64,000 nucleotides of DNA, from NCBI GenBank assembly GCA_030674915.1, contig JASXSV010000016.1, positions 1-64,000 of the forward strand. The letters run 5' to 3'. The translations under genes were made by a program, and so were the position numbers. This DNA is from Candidatus Endonucleibacter bathymodioli (GTDB taxonomy: Bacteria > Pseudomonadota > Gammaproteobacteria > Pseudomonadales > Endozoicomonadaceae). A model generated the notes under the pieces. It had not been told where the DNA came from and did not search any database. It saw only the letters and a list, made by a program, of their open reading frames with translations. Below are positions 51,450 to 60,935 of the stretch, piece by piece (position 1 is the stretch's first letter; each line of letters opens with the position of its first letter).

Positions 51450-52055
51450 ATGAAACATATTTTACTTCTGACTTGTATTTTCTTTTCGAACATATCTCTT
51501 GGTTATCATGTCTTTAAGATTGATCATATGGATTGTAAAACACGATTGGAGTCTCAACAACTATTAAAGCTGTCTATTATTGCAAACGATAAATATGCGG
51601 TTGATGTGACGGCGTGTGATATAGCAAATAATGACATCTATTCCGCATTTATTTGCATCGACAGGAGTGGTGACATACCTTGCTATAAATTGTATGTGCA
51701 TTTCTATGACCATACTTTTAAGGAATATGCATTTCGATGGGATATGAAACACTCCAAAACTATTACCAACACGTTCAGAGTAGTTCCAACTAATGGACGC
51801 ACTATTATATCAATTCAGCAACCTTGCGATTATTATCCTCCTTTTAGTATTGTGAAAAATAAGTTTCAAACAGAATCAGATCCTCATATCGAACTCAATA
51901 ACACCAATTTTATTCGTGTGTTTTTTTTCGAAGAAGTGGAAATTCATCTACCAGATTTTCATAATCCAAAAACTAATATAATGAATGTTGATAAGATTTT
52001 GTTTCTTGTCGATTCGTATGTAAGATTAAATTACCTATATTCCCACAATCACTGA
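51450..52055 (+). CDS. Array gene 4, small secreted protein
   Basis: A 201-residue protein from the ATG at 51450 (an ATG at 51438 adds four). Signal peptide MKHILLLTCIFFSNISLG. The mature domain shows KLSIIANDKYAVDVTACDIA, SAFICIDRSGD, KLYVHFYDHTFKEYAFRWD, TFRV, GRTIISIQQPCDY, and a C-terminal FLVDSYVRLNYLYSHNH. It is the intact sister of the inactivated array gene 1 and is followed, like that gene, by IS30 debris. Function is unknown. Confidence 0.72.
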   Translation: MKHILLLTCIFFSNISLGYHVFKIDHMDCKTRLESQQLLKLSIIANDKYAVDVTACDIANNDIYSAFICIDRSGDIPCYKLYVHFYDHTFKEYAFRWDMKHSKTITNTFRVVPTNGRTIISIQQPCDYYPPFSIVKNKFQTESDPHIELNNTNFIRVFFFEEVEIHLPDFHNPKTNIMNVDKILFLVDSYVRLNYLYSHNH

Positions 52056-52069
52056 CACACTTACCAAAC

Positions 52070-52455
52070 AAAAACTCAGTCAGACTAAAATCACATGCAC
52101 CCTGCAATTCGCACCGGTTAAAGCCTAAGCTTATCTGAGCTTTGCCTGCCGACTTACCACATAGGTCGCCGTATTGAGCCTTTGCAGGCTGTGACGATGA
52201 GCTACCTCTGTGCCATAAGCCCCAAGGTACAGCGATTCAGCTCCAGGGAGATTGTTTTATTGAAACGGTTCAGATAACCTTCTATCCTACGCTACGAAAA
52301 TACGAGTGTGCTGAAATATGGAATCTGGTATCGTTCGCTAGAGCCAACTGTTTGTAAGAGTTTCCCATGTGGTCTCCTGGTTTGCTGTGTGAGAACTACA
52401 GCCTATAAACATCTGACTCTCAAATCAAGTCCAAGTGTGTCTGTTATTGTGGAAA
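52070..52455 (-). pseudogene. IS30 and unknown-gene debris, second block
   Basis: Parallel to 46235-47245 but shorter: AAACAAAAACTCAGTCAGAC near 52068, then AGCCCCAAGGTACAGCGATT, AGAACTACAGCCTATAAACA and CTGACTCTCAAATC, each matching the first block. The IS30 part is largely deleted. It demonstrates that the unit gene-debris-gene was duplicated as a whole. Confidence 0.7.
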
Positions 52456-52459
52456 TATA

Positions 52460-52505
52460 GGATAGTTTATTCACACCTTCCAGGATAAAGTGTATACACA
52501 CTCAT
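52460..52505 (+). repeat. Dispersed repeat fragment upstream of array gene 5
   Basis: Only the right end remains: TTATTCACACCTTCCAGGAT then AAAGTGTATACACAC, 25 bases before the array gene. Confidence 0.6.
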
Positions 52506-52529
52506 TTTATTAAACCAATGGTTTTTATT

Positions 52530-53281
52530 ATGAAACAGATTTTACTTGTGACTTATATTTTTTCGAACATATCTCTTGGTGATCATAAATTTAACATTGA
52601 TTATGATACCATGGGAACAAAATCAAGATTTACACTGATTGCAAATCGTAAATATAACGTTAATCTTAGTGAGTGTTATATACCAAATAATAAAGTTTAT
52701 TGCGCATTTCTCTGCATCGACAGGAGTACTAATATACCTATCCATCTACTGTATTCCATGCTAGTGTCATCACATAAAATCAAATATAACGTTAATCTAA
52801 CGGCGTGTAATATACCAAAGCATAAAATCAAATATGCATATATCGGCATAGACAAAAGTCGTCATAGTTCTAACCATCGACTGTATATTACTTTCTGTGA
52901 TGATACTATCAAGGAATATGAATTTCTCTTGGATCTTAACGACAAAGGAAATGCTGATCGTAATACGTTCAGAGTAGAAGAGAATTCTAACCACAGTATT
53001 ATAGGAATCACGTATCCTTCCACGCCACGGAGATATATCCTTCTAAAAATGTGGTAGCTATGTTTGAAAAAATATACAAACCTCGTGAGTCATACAGGAA
53101 GTTCCATTGTTTTGATGTTCATTATGAATACACCAGCAATGATGATTCTCATGTGATAAGGAGACTAATAAGGTTTTATTCTTTGTCGATACGTATAGAA
53201 AGGATTGGTGAATATGCACTGAACTTTGATAACACCTCAGAAACCATCCTATTTGACCCAAATTATTCGCATTACCATTGA
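52530..53281 (+). pseudogene. Array gene 5, chimeric and frameshifted
   Basis: Signal peptide MKQILLVTYIFSNISLG, then KYNVNLSECYIPNNKVYCAF. After about 30 residues the same segment is repeated as KYNVNLTACNIPKHKIKYAY, now closer to array gene 3, so the frame looks like a fusion of two family members. It ends early at 53057 (RRYILLKMW). The missing C-terminus continues in another frame at 53051-53281 (FEKIYKPRESYRKFHCFDVH). A single frameshift would explain the split. A shortened 176-residue product could still be made. Confidence 0.75.
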
Positions 53282-53560
53282 CGGTATGGATAGGGAAATG
53301 GTGACATTAAGTACAAGTCACGTTATAATTCCAGCACTATTTAAGCCTTGTATTTCACCATGAGTCTACAATTAAGTTTTGCAGACAATACATGAATCCA
53401 AAAATGCCTACATATACGTAAAGAACGATTATTGGCAAAAATGTATAACCTTGTCCGTTAGAAACCATGACTATGATTTATATTCCTGAGGTTTTTATCA
53501 TCTGAAATCTCATAGACCTTTTTAATTAATTTACTACAACCACACCAAATTAACTAGAGC
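53260..53560 (+). repeat. Downstream block T, copy 3
   Basis: TTGACCCAAATTATTCGCAT, ATTGACGGTATGGATAGGGA, AAGCCTTGTATTTCACCATG, TTTTGCAGACAATACATGAA, then CTTGTCCGTTAGAAACCATG and CTGAGGTTTTTATCATCTGA. It is the right boundary of the array and ends just before fghA. Confidence 0.7.
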
Positions 53561-53576
53561 TTAATGCTCTTCATTA

Positions 53577-54422
53577 TTATGTTAGCATTTGTAAATGCTG
53601 AGTATGGAATAATATGTGTTTATCAATGAAACTTGAAATAAAATAGTAGCTATGATCAAAACCTTCATGAAATGCTAATTCTATAGGATAATTATTTTTT
53701 TTGGCTGACACTACTAATGTTTCTGGCTTTAGCTGTTCAACCATGAAACTATCGTCTTTACCTTGATCAACCTTGATTGGTAAAAACTGAATAGCTTTAC
53801 GCATTAACACACTTGCATCATGTTGTTCCCATAATGTTTTGTCATCACCAAAGTATGCATTAAAAGCTCTTTTCCCCCACGTGCAATTTATAGGATTGCA
53901 AATTGGGCTAAATGCTGAAGCTGACATGTAGCTATTTGGATTACGCATCGCTATTGTTAAAGCTCCATGCCCACCCATTGAGTGGCCAGAAATTGATTTT
54001 TTGTCGCTAATAGGAAAGTTAGACTCAATTATTTCAGGTAGTTCATCAACAATATAGTCATACATTTGATAATGTTTCTTCCATGGTTGCTGGGTGGCAT
54101 TAACGTAAAACCCTGCACCCTGACCTAAATCATAACCGTTATCATCTGCTACATCATGCCCCCTGGGGCTAGTATCAGGAGAAATAATGGCAATACCTAA
54201 TTCAGAAGCCATACATTGGGCCCCTGCTTTTTGCATAAAGTTATCATCAGTACATGTTAAACCTGAAAGCCAGTATAAAGCAGGAATCTTTTTCTTATGT
54301 GATGCCTGCGTTGGCAAATAGATTGAAAAAGTCATTTTGCAATTTAATTTATTTGAATAATGGCTAAACTTCTGATTCCATCCATTAAAAACTTTATGCT
54401 TACTTACTTCTTCAAGTCTCAT
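53577..54422 (-). CDS. fghA: S-formylglutathione hydrolase
   Basis: A 281-residue alpha/beta hydrolase of the esterase D type that splits S-formylglutathione into formate and glutathione. Seen: PALYWLSGLTCTDDNFMQKA, ISPDTSPRGHDVADDNGYDL, GAGFYVNATQQPWKKHYQMY, the nucleophile serine in SGHSMGGHGALTIAMRNP, and the catalytic histidine near AFHEGFDHSYYFISSFI. The gene directly follows frmA on the same strand (32 bases apart), so the two steps are co-transcribed. It ends at the edge of the small-protein array. Confidence 0.95.
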   Translation of the reverse strand: MRLEEVSKHKVFNGWNQKFSHYSNKLNCKMTFSIYLPTQASHKKKIPALYWLSGLTCTDDNFMQKAGAQCMASELGIAIISPDTSPRGHDVADDNGYDLGQGAGFYVNATQQPWKKHYQMYDYIVDELPEIIESNFPISDKKSISGHSMGGHGALTIAMRNPNSYMSASAFSPICNPINCTWGKRAFNAYFGDDKTLWEQHDASVLMRKAIQFLPIKVDQGKDDSFMVEQLKPETLVVSAKKNNYPIELAFHEGFDHSYYFISSFIDKHILFHTQHLQMLT

Positions 54423-54454
54423 TATTTAACTCTTAAAAAGGAGAACATAAAAAA

Positions 54455-55585
54455 TTATTTATTAAAGTTAATAACGGTACGAATACTTTTACCTCTATGC
54501 ATTAACTCGAATGACTCGTTTATGTCTTCTAAACTCATGGTATGAGTAATAAAATTTTTTAACTCGAATTCACCTTTTAAATATTTTTCTACGTACTCAG
54601 GTAGTTCGCTACGACCTTTTACGCCTCCAAATGCAGAACCACGCCATACACGCCCTGTCACTAATTGAAATGGTCTTGTTGATATTTCTTGCCCTGCTCC
54701 CGCAACCCCAATAATAATAGACTCCCCCCAACCTTTATGGCAACACTCTAAGGCTGAACGCATCAAGTTTACATTACCAACACATTCAAATGAATAATCT
54801 ACACCACCGTCGGTCAATTCAACAATAACATCTTGAATAGGATCATTATGAACTTCAGGGTTAATGCAGTCAGTTGCACCTAATTTTGTAGCCAAATCAA
54901 ATTTACTTTTATTAATATCAATAGCAATAATCCTCCCTGCTTTAGCCATGGTTGCACCAATAACTGCAGATAACCCAATACCACCTAAACCAAAAATAGC
55001 AACGGTATCTCCTTTTTTAACTTTTGCTGTATTCAGCACAGCGCCAATACCTGTTGTAACACCGCACCCTAATAAACAAACTTCACCTAGAGGAGCTGCT
55101 TTATTAATTTTTGCCAATGATATTTCTGGAAGAACCGTATATTCAGAAAATGTTGAACAACCCATATAATGAAAAATAGGCTTGCCGTCTTTATAAAAAC
55201 GCGTAGTACCATCAGGCATTAGCCCTTTACCCTGAGTTTTTCTTATTTTTTGACACAAGTTAGTTTTACCGGATAAACAAAACTTACATTCTCCACATTC
55301 AGGTGTATATAAAGGGATAACATGATCCCCTATTTTAACACTTGTTACACCTTCACCTATTTGCTCAACAATACCGCCACCTTCATGCCCTAAAATGGCA
55401 GGGAAAACACCTTCTGGGTCTTCTCCAGATAAGGTGAAAGCATCTGTATGACAAACTCCTGTTGCTATTATTTTAACTAAAACCTCTCCTTTACGTGGCA
55501 ACATTACATCAACTTCTTCAACAGAAAGAAGTTGGTTTGGAGCCCAAGCTATGGCAGCTCTTGATTTAATAAACTGATTGTTCAT
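54455..55585 (-). CDS. frmA: S-(hydroxymethyl)glutathione dehydrogenase, class III ADH
   Basis: A 376-residue zinc alcohol dehydrogenase that oxidises S-hydroxymethylglutathione (formaldehyde plus glutathione) with NAD to S-formylglutathione. Seen: [18 protein letters not shown] (catalytic zinc), [16 protein letters not shown], the structural zinc cysteines in [17 protein letters not shown], and the NAD fold [21 protein letters not shown] lies 8-9 bases before the ATG. With fghA it forms a formaldehyde detoxification operon; no frmR-type repressor is adjacent. Third-position AT bias looks stronger than in neighbouring core genes. Confidence 0.96.
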   Translation of the reverse strand: MNNQFIKSRAAIAWAPNQLLSVEEVDVMLPRKGEVLVKIIATGVCHTDAFTLSGEDPEGVFPAILGHEGGGIVEQIGEGVTSVKIGDHVIPLYTPECGECKFCLSGKTNLCQKIRKTQGKGLMPDGTTRFYKDGKPIFHYMGCSTFSEYTVLPEISLAKINKAAPLGEVCLLGCGVTTGIGAVLNTAKVKKGDTVAIFGLGGIGLSAVIGATMAKAGRIIAIDINKSKFDLATKLGATDCINPEVHNDPIQDVIVELTDGGVDYSFECVGNVNLMRSALECCHKGWGESIIIGVAGAGQEISTRPFQLVTGRVWRGSAFGGVKGRSELPEYVEKYLKGEFELKNFITHTMSLEDINESFELMHRGKSIRTVINFNK

Positions 55586-55720
55586 ATGTTATTCTCCTAT
55601 GCTTAGAAGTATAAATAGAAGGTATGAATACTAACTGGAACCCATAGATTAACTATCGTGCCACTATGAAATCTTAGGGGCATACTCATGGCGAAAATCC
55701 ATGGTTCACAACATCACTCT

Positions 55721-56560
55721 TTATGAACCTGGCATATTGGTGAAAAATGAAATACTCCACCCAAGAAGCAAAAACAACAATGCAAGACAGAAATTTGTTA
55801 TTTTCTTTTTCTTTTTCTTCATGATTTCATTTTTATCTTTGATATGACGATCATAACCAATATGTGCTACTGCATCATTTTCAAGAACTACTGCAAACAT
55901 ATTGTTATCTAGCATATGTTGTGACAAAGCACTTTCTGTTGATGAAGAGCTATTGCATTCATCAAGAAATGAACTATACCCTCCAGATATGGCTTGATAA
56001 TCAGATAAACGCCTTAGGCCCGGATTGAATGAAAAACCTTGCCATTTTTGTTTTGAACTAAGCAATCTATATGCAGTCACTCCATTAGCAGACATGTCTT
56101 CTCCTAATGTATGAAATGGGTAATTCTTATGAATATCGTGGTAATAACTTCTTAACCATACCTGGTATATATTATCCCTTGATGTTAAAATAGTTCTAGA
56201 ATCCTCAACAAACCCTTTCCTATAGAACACCCAATCTTCCTCGCAGTGGAAAATATAGTTTGTATTTACTTCTGCATAGGATTTGTCAATAGAACGTATT
56301 TGTCCAATATTCTCGTTATTAATAATTACGGAAAAATATTTTTTATACTCATCAGGTATTACAGAGTAAACATCATGATTACCAGAGTCCTCAGTAATAA
56401 TTATTTTATTTATGGGATAGGTGTTAAATTGGAAGAAGCTGTTTAATGTTTCTTTAAGAAGATCTATGCGACCACAACAGGTTATGACAACTGTCACATC
56501 ACTTGTGTCAGAAAAAACCATTAAACCCATGTTTCCAGATTTGTTTTTATGGTTACTCAT
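55721..56560 (-). CDS. Glycosyltransferase family 2-like with C-terminal anchor
   Basis: A 279-residue protein. The GT-A start DVTVVITCCGRIDLLKETLN and the acceptor/metal region YIFHCEEDWVFYRKGFVED resemble GT2-type transferases. A run of six lysines precedes a hydrophobic tail (FCLALLFLLLGWSISFF), suggesting anchoring to the inner face of the membrane. It lies 13 bases after the GT25-like gene, so it is the last gene of the surface-polysaccharide cluster. The sugar donor is unknown. The final ORF end (TNMPGS) sits in IS30-end-like sequence. Confidence 0.75.
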   Translation of the reverse strand: MSNHKNKSGNMGLMVFSDTSDVTVVITCCGRIDLLKETLNSFFQFNTYPINKIIITEDSGNHDVYSVIPDEYKKYFSVIINNENIGQIRSIDKSYAEVNTNYIFHCEEDWVFYRKGFVEDSRTILTSRDNIYQVWLRSYYHDIHKNYPFHTLGEDMSANGVTAYRLLSSKQKWQGFSFNPGLRRLSDYQAISGGYSSFLDECNSSSSTESALSQHMLDNNMFAVVLENDAVAHIGYDRHIKDKNEIMKKKKKKITNFCLALLFLLLGWSISFFTNMPGS

Positions 56561-56573
56561 TTTTTTGGAACCG

Positions 56574-57359
56574 TTATAGCCATGATGGAGGATTTAGTTT
56601 TTTAAAAAAGCGTCTCAATTCTTTTTCAAGTATTTTAAATATATTTGTTTTTCTTGATACTCTACGCTTTATCCCTAGACTATCCATCATAGGGAATAAA
56701 TCTTCCCTTATTGATGATGTTTCCAGAGCGTCATCAGTTATATGCACAGTGCGAGGATAAGCCGCAAAGGTAGATAATTGCTTATCAATATACCCGCCGG
56801 TCATATAATCATCAACTGGCATTTGAATTGGGTAAGCCTTATCCAGAAGTTTTTTTGCACCATCTGATGTCACCAAGTATGCTGTGGTACATGCGCTTTT
56901 ATTAGAGAATTTTACCAACTGTGTTTGAGGTGTTATATTGAACCTGCCTTTAAAGGCAGGATAACACTCCCTGTAATACAACATAATAAGTTCCCACCCA
57001 GATACATCTTTATCTATTTTGTTAATGATTTGTATTGCCTCGTCAGTAAACACAGCATCTGACTCGATGACGAGGGCTTTATTGATACCTGCATCAACAA
57101 TATGTTGCCATATTCTACTATGACTCAGGTAGCAGCCAATCTCGCCAGAAGCTAATATTCTCCCTCTTGTTTTTACTGAAAGACTTTCCGAATAATATTT
57201 TTCTTTTTCATCAACACTGAGAGTTCGTCCATCAACAGCATTGAAAAAATCGAATGCTACCTTAAATGAGTTAAGGTGGTCTTTTATGCATTTACGCCTA
57301 TCAGCTTCCCGCTCAAGGCAAATAACAAATGCAGGTATGACAATAGAATTTTTGTTCAT
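56574..57359 (-). CDS. Glycosyltransferase family 25 (LOS biosynthesis type)
   Basis: A 261-residue protein. AFVICLEREADRRKCIKDHL and the block FDFFNAVDGRTL match the start of GT25 enzymes; ASGEIGCYLSHSRIWQHIVD is the strongly conserved GEIGCxLSH motif; ALVIESDAVF stands for the usual E-D-D/ExD region; TAYLVTSDGAKKLLD and PVDDYM are typical of the second half. These enzymes add galactose-like sugars to the LPS core. It is 67 bases after the deacetylase gene. Confidence 0.88.
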   Translation of the reverse strand: MNKNSIVIPAFVICLEREADRRKCIKDHLNSFKVAFDFFNAVDGRTLSVDEKEKYYSESLSVKTRGRILASGEIGCYLSHSRIWQHIVDAGINKALVIESDAVFTDEAIQIINKIDKDVSGWELIMLYYRECYPAFKGRFNITPQTQLVKFSNKSACTTAYLVTSDGAKKLLDKAYPIQMPVDDYMTGGYIDKQLSTFAAYPRTVHITDDALETSSIREDLFPMMDSLGIKRRVSRKTNIFKILEKELRRFFKKLNPPSWL

Positions 57360-57426
57360 ATAATAAGAAGTATATTCTTAGGTGATTTAAATATGCTTTT
57401 AGAAAACACATGCAATTTATACTCTT

Positions 57427-58803
57427 TTACCTTTTTTGCCTGTCCACTATAAACAGTTCATTTTGGCGAATGCTTTTTCTGAAATAAGGATTGCTTCCTA
57501 GCGGGTGTACACCCCTATTTATAAAGATTTTCTGCAACCAAAAGCGTATACGATGCTTTATTTTTGGTAACTTTCTAAGGTCATGCATCATTTCCAAACT
57601 GCATGCTTTATTTATTTGTGTTGATGCATCAACATGACATGAGTAAAAACTCTCTACCTGACCTATTCCTGGTGGAGGTGCAACAATGGATCCGTGTGGA
57701 CCAAAAGGCCATAGGTCTGTGTTGTGTGAATGATTAATATAGTATAAAAACACTATATCTTTTAATTGATCTTTATCCACGGCTTCCTTTATAGCTTCCG
57801 TTGAGAATCGATGATCCATGTGTGCATCCATTTCAGGGTGCGGAGTAACAATGACTTCAGGAGAAAATTGCTGGATAATTTCTGACAAATCCAGACTTAG
57901 GGATTGCCAGCTGCACGATCCTTCTTTATCGCTCTGAAGCTTGAGCGTATTGAGCTTCCTAACTTCCCTTTTTACTTCTGAAGGGAAACAGGTAGTTTTG
58001 TTCGAATAAAGTTTTTCAAGGGTATTATCAGAATAACCAAGATTGACAGCTCTATTTGGCTTTAACCCTGCCCACAGAGGTATAGCGACACTATCCCAGG
58101 CTCTCAGCCTGCCTTTTAAGACTGAGGCTGCTTGTTTGTTTTTCGTCATATTGACTAAATGAGAGTCTGGCTCAGATTCGCCACTAGTAATGGTTACAAC
58201 CAAACTATTATGGTTGCTGTACAATCCAAAAGCAGCTATTTCCGCATCATCTGCATGAGGGGCAATGACTAGAACTTTTTTTGTGCTAATATCAGGGTTC
58301 TTAGTTGAAATCAGCTGATAATCATTAGTCTGCAGACTACAATATTTAAGTCGTAGTGAAATCTCTGGCGTAGTTGTAAGCGGTAAGTGGCTAATATTTA
58401 AATATCGTTTACCTTGAAATCCCCTCTCAAAATATTGGCACGCTGACTGTTCTCCACAATGCATTTCAATAAATGGATCCATAAAGTACCCAGTGATGGC
58501 GGCTTTACAGGTTACCTCAAGAAAAATCGTTGAGTTGTCGCTGATATGATCTTCAGAAATATATGCAGTATTATTCTTAATTATATGTTTAGAAACAAGA
58601 CTGTTAGTGCATTGGTATTGATGATTTTTACCAACATCATAATACACATGATCTGATCCAACAACCTCATTAAAAATGTATATTCCAACTCCAAAAATAA
58701 GGCTCGTAATATAATATCCTGCAACAATACCTATACAGATAAAGCAGAGAGAGAAAAATATTAAAACATATTGTAAATATTTGTATTTTATTTCTTTAAC
58801 CAT
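57427..58803 (-). CDS. Membrane-anchored PIG-L family deacetylase
   Basis: A 458-residue protein with one or two N-terminal membrane segments (YVLIFFSLCFICIGIVAGYY). After about 150 residues without recognisable homology, the PIG-L/LmbE catalytic domain begins at about 174: VLVIAPHADDAEIAAFGLYS holds the zinc-binding PHxDD, and TPHPEMDAHMDHRFSTEAI the later HxDH. PIG-L enzymes remove acetyl groups from N-acetylglucosamine-type sugars; here LPS or polysaccharide modification is inferred from context. Its start overlaps the end of the GT2 gene by 16 bases, so translation is probably coupled. Confidence 0.85.
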   Translation of the reverse strand: MVKEIKYKYLQYVLIFFSLCFICIGIVAGYYITSLIFGVGIYIFNEVVGSDHVYYDVGKNHQYQCTNSLVSKHIIKNNTAYISEDHISDNSTIFLEVTCKAAITGYFMDPFIEMHCGEQSACQYFERGFQGKRYLNISHLPLTTTPEISLRLKYCSLQTNDYQLISTKNPDISTKKVLVIAPHADDAEIAAFGLYSNHNSLVVTITSGESEPDSHLVNMTKNKQAASVLKGRLRAWDSVAIPLWAGLKPNRAVNLGYSDNTLEKLYSNKTTCFPSEVKREVRKLNTLKLQSDKEGSCSWQSLSLDLSEIIQQFSPEVIVTPHPEMDAHMDHRFSTEAIKEAVDKDQLKDIVFLYYINHSHNTDLWPFGPHGSIVAPPPGIGQVESFYSCHVDASTQINKACSLEMMHDLRKLPKIKHRIRFWLQKIFINRGVHPLGSNPYFRKSIRQNELFIVDRQKR

Positions 58804-59693
58804 GACTTTATTGCCTTTCGTATCACATTAACCTTTAGTGCTGCTTTTTTATTACAAGGTAATGCCTTAAGGTATTGACTCCATGCTTTTTCATATTCGC
58901 CGGCAATGTATAGAGTACGGAATTGATCAAGATATTTAAGGCCAAGATAATGACTTCGGTAGCTCATAAGGTTACCCGGTATTCGCGAAGGGTTAAATAT
59001 CTCATCCACGGACTGTTCTACCAGCCCATGATACACCTGATGGCGCAAGCTATTTGAGTGTTTTTGAACAAGAGCTACCGGTTTGTCTATTTTTATAACG
59101 TTAAAATTGGCAAGCATATATGCGAATACAGGCTCATCTTCATAAATACGGAGACACTCAGGAAATTGATAATTATCAAATGCTTTCTTTTTAAATAAGA
59201 TCGAACTGCAAAGAAGTGAGTTATCGACATTCAATAAGTATGATTTGAAGTTTTCTTCCTGTGAATATGACAAAGACCATAGACACCTTTCTTTTTTTCT
59301 ACCATCATTATAAACGGAGAAATAACGTGCAATTAGCATATCTGCTGAAGGTTGTTTTTTAATGCTACGACTAAACGTATCAAGGGCATCCTCCAGCATT
59401 TTATCATCACTGTCTAAAAAGTAAATATAGTCACCTTTAGCTAACTTTATACCTTTGTTTCGCGTAGCTGACACTCCTATATTTTTCTGTCGATAATATG
59501 AAAAACTGTTTTTTGTTTCTTGCAATAATGCTTGTATTACGTCATCAGTGGTATCTGTAGATCCATCATTTATGATGATTAACTCATAATTACCACCTGT
59601 TTGTTGCAGCACGGAACGAACAGTATCTGGCAGATATTCGGCATAGTTATAGGATGGAATAATAACGCTAATTAATGGGTTTTTATGGATCAT
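58788..59693 (-). CDS. Glycosyltransferase family 2
   Basis: A 301-residue GT-A glycosyltransferase. Seen: ISVIIPSYNYAEYLPDTVRS, LIIINDGSTDTTDDVIQA, NIGVSATRNKGIKLAKGDYI and YFLDSDDKM with the metal-binding D-x-D. The acceptor is unknown but the place in the LPS cluster suggests outer core or O-chain sugars. The start ATG at 59693 lacks a clear ribosome binding site. A gap of 153 bases with no gene separates it from the kinase gene upstream. Confidence 0.92.
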   Translation of the reverse strand: MIHKNPLISVIIPSYNYAEYLPDTVRSVLQQTGGNYELIIINDGSTDTTDDVIQALLQETKNSFSYYRQKNIGVSATRNKGIKLAKGDYIYFLDSDDKMLEDALDTFSRSIKKQPSADMLIARYFSVYNDGRKKERCLWSLSYSQEENFKSYLLNVDNSLLCSSILFKKKAFDNYQFPECLRIYEDEPVFAYMLANFNVIKIDKPVALVQKHSNSLRHQVYHGLVEQSVDEIFNPSRIPGNLMSYRSHYLGLKYLDQFRTLYIAGEYEKAWSQYLKALPCNKKAALKVNVIRKAIKSWLKK

Positions 59694-59846
59694 AGGGATA
59701 ACATTTCACTATCATTGATGATTCTACTTCCAGGCAAACTCATCAGCCACCTGAGTATAGTTTTTCCATCCTTGAGAAGAAAGCATCATTTATGGCCAAC
59801 CGTTTAAGGGTGATTGTAAAATATTCTTGCAAATATACCAGCATTC

Positions 59847-60935
59847 CTAATAACTTTGGATATGCTTTCTAATGTTATTAATAGTGGACTGAAATATATG
59901 TATTGCTGAAGGAGTATTTACCCAGTTCTCTTCAAATCGATCAAGGTCTTTTCTGTAACTGTTTTTAAAAGTGCTACGCAGGAAAAAACTCTTTACCGAA
60001 TCAAGGTCAATCATCACTGGGCCGCTTTCTGAAATAATAAAATTAGTTGATTTAAAGTCACCGTGGACAATATTGACCGACGGAAACGAAAATAATATAT
60101 CTTCAATCTGCTGGGTGATGAATGACCATTGTTCTTTGTTTTCATCGTCTGAAAAAAAAGTTGACAGACATTGCCCCTGGATATATTCGGTAATCAGATA
60201 GCTTTTTTTAATCCAGCGATATTTTCTGACTTCCAGCATTGCTAAGTTTTCAGGTGTTTTAATGCCAATTTGCTGAAACAGTAATTCTCCACACCAACAA
60301 ACTCGTGCTCGTGAGGGGATAAGACTACGGATTAAGCTATAGAGGATGCCCTTGCTATTATAACGTTTAATTATAACTTTATGCGTGCTAGACAAGGTGA
60401 ATATACTAACGGTTGTCGCGGCACAGTCTTTTATCAGCTCTCCACCGGCAATAGCCTGATCCGGGTCGGAAAGAATCATCCTTAACTCAGAACTATCATA
60501 TTTATTGCGGATAAGCTGAAAATGTTTTCTACTTTTTTCTATAGAGAATAAATCAGTGTTTTTGAAACAGATATCTATATTTTTTTCACGACATTTACGT
60601 TTCTTATAAATAGCTTTTTCAATAACCTGTAGAGATGGTAGCTTATGCTTATTTACCTTATAGTGATGCCACGTTAATGCTAGGTATCTATCATACCTAG
60701 GGTAAAGTCTGGACAAGCAATCTACCATATTATCACTATAATCGTCACTGCAGACAGGAATGCCTATGGCTGGGCATACTGTTATGTTGTTTCCTTGGCT
60801 TGGCTTGTATTTTATGTTGATTGAGGCAAGTTGCTGTGATTGATGAATGCCTGCAACTTCTTTGAGGTAGGCGGAGAGACTATCAATACGTTTTTTCCCC
60901 GATTGAAAGCAAAGAAAATCATTGATTGTTGTCAT
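59847..60935 (-). CDS. LPS core kinase-like protein (third of three)
   Basis: A 362-residue protein-kinase-fold member of the LPS kinase group. The N-terminal 130 residues are not recognised. From about 190, SSTHKVIIKRYNSKG provides the ATP-binding lysine; FSFPSVNIVHGDFKSTNFII holds the catalytic loop HGDxxxxN and PVMIDLDSVKSFF the Mg-binding DLD. It probably phosphorylates a core heptose or acts as a regulator, as proposed for the kinases of the Pseudomonas core locus. Its ATG overlaps the stop of the previous gene (ATGA), showing tight coupling. Confidence 0.8.
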   Translation of the reverse strand: MTTINDFLCFQSGKKRIDSLSAYLKEVAGIHQSQQLASINIKYKPSQGNNITVCPAIGIPVCSDDYSDNMVDCLSRLYPRYDRYLALTWHHYKVNKHKLPSLQVIEKAIYKKRKCREKNIDICFKNTDLFSIEKSRKHFQLIRNKYDSSELRMILSDPDQAIAGGELIKDCAATTVSIFTLSSTHKVIIKRYNSKGILYSLIRSLIPSRARVCWCGELLFQQIGIKTPENLAMLEVRKYRWIKKSYLITEYIQGQCLSTFFSDDENKEQWSFITQQIEDILFSFPSVNIVHGDFKSTNFIISESGPVMIDLDSVKSFFLRSTFKNSYRKDLDRFEENWVNTPSAIHIFQSTINNIRKHIQSY

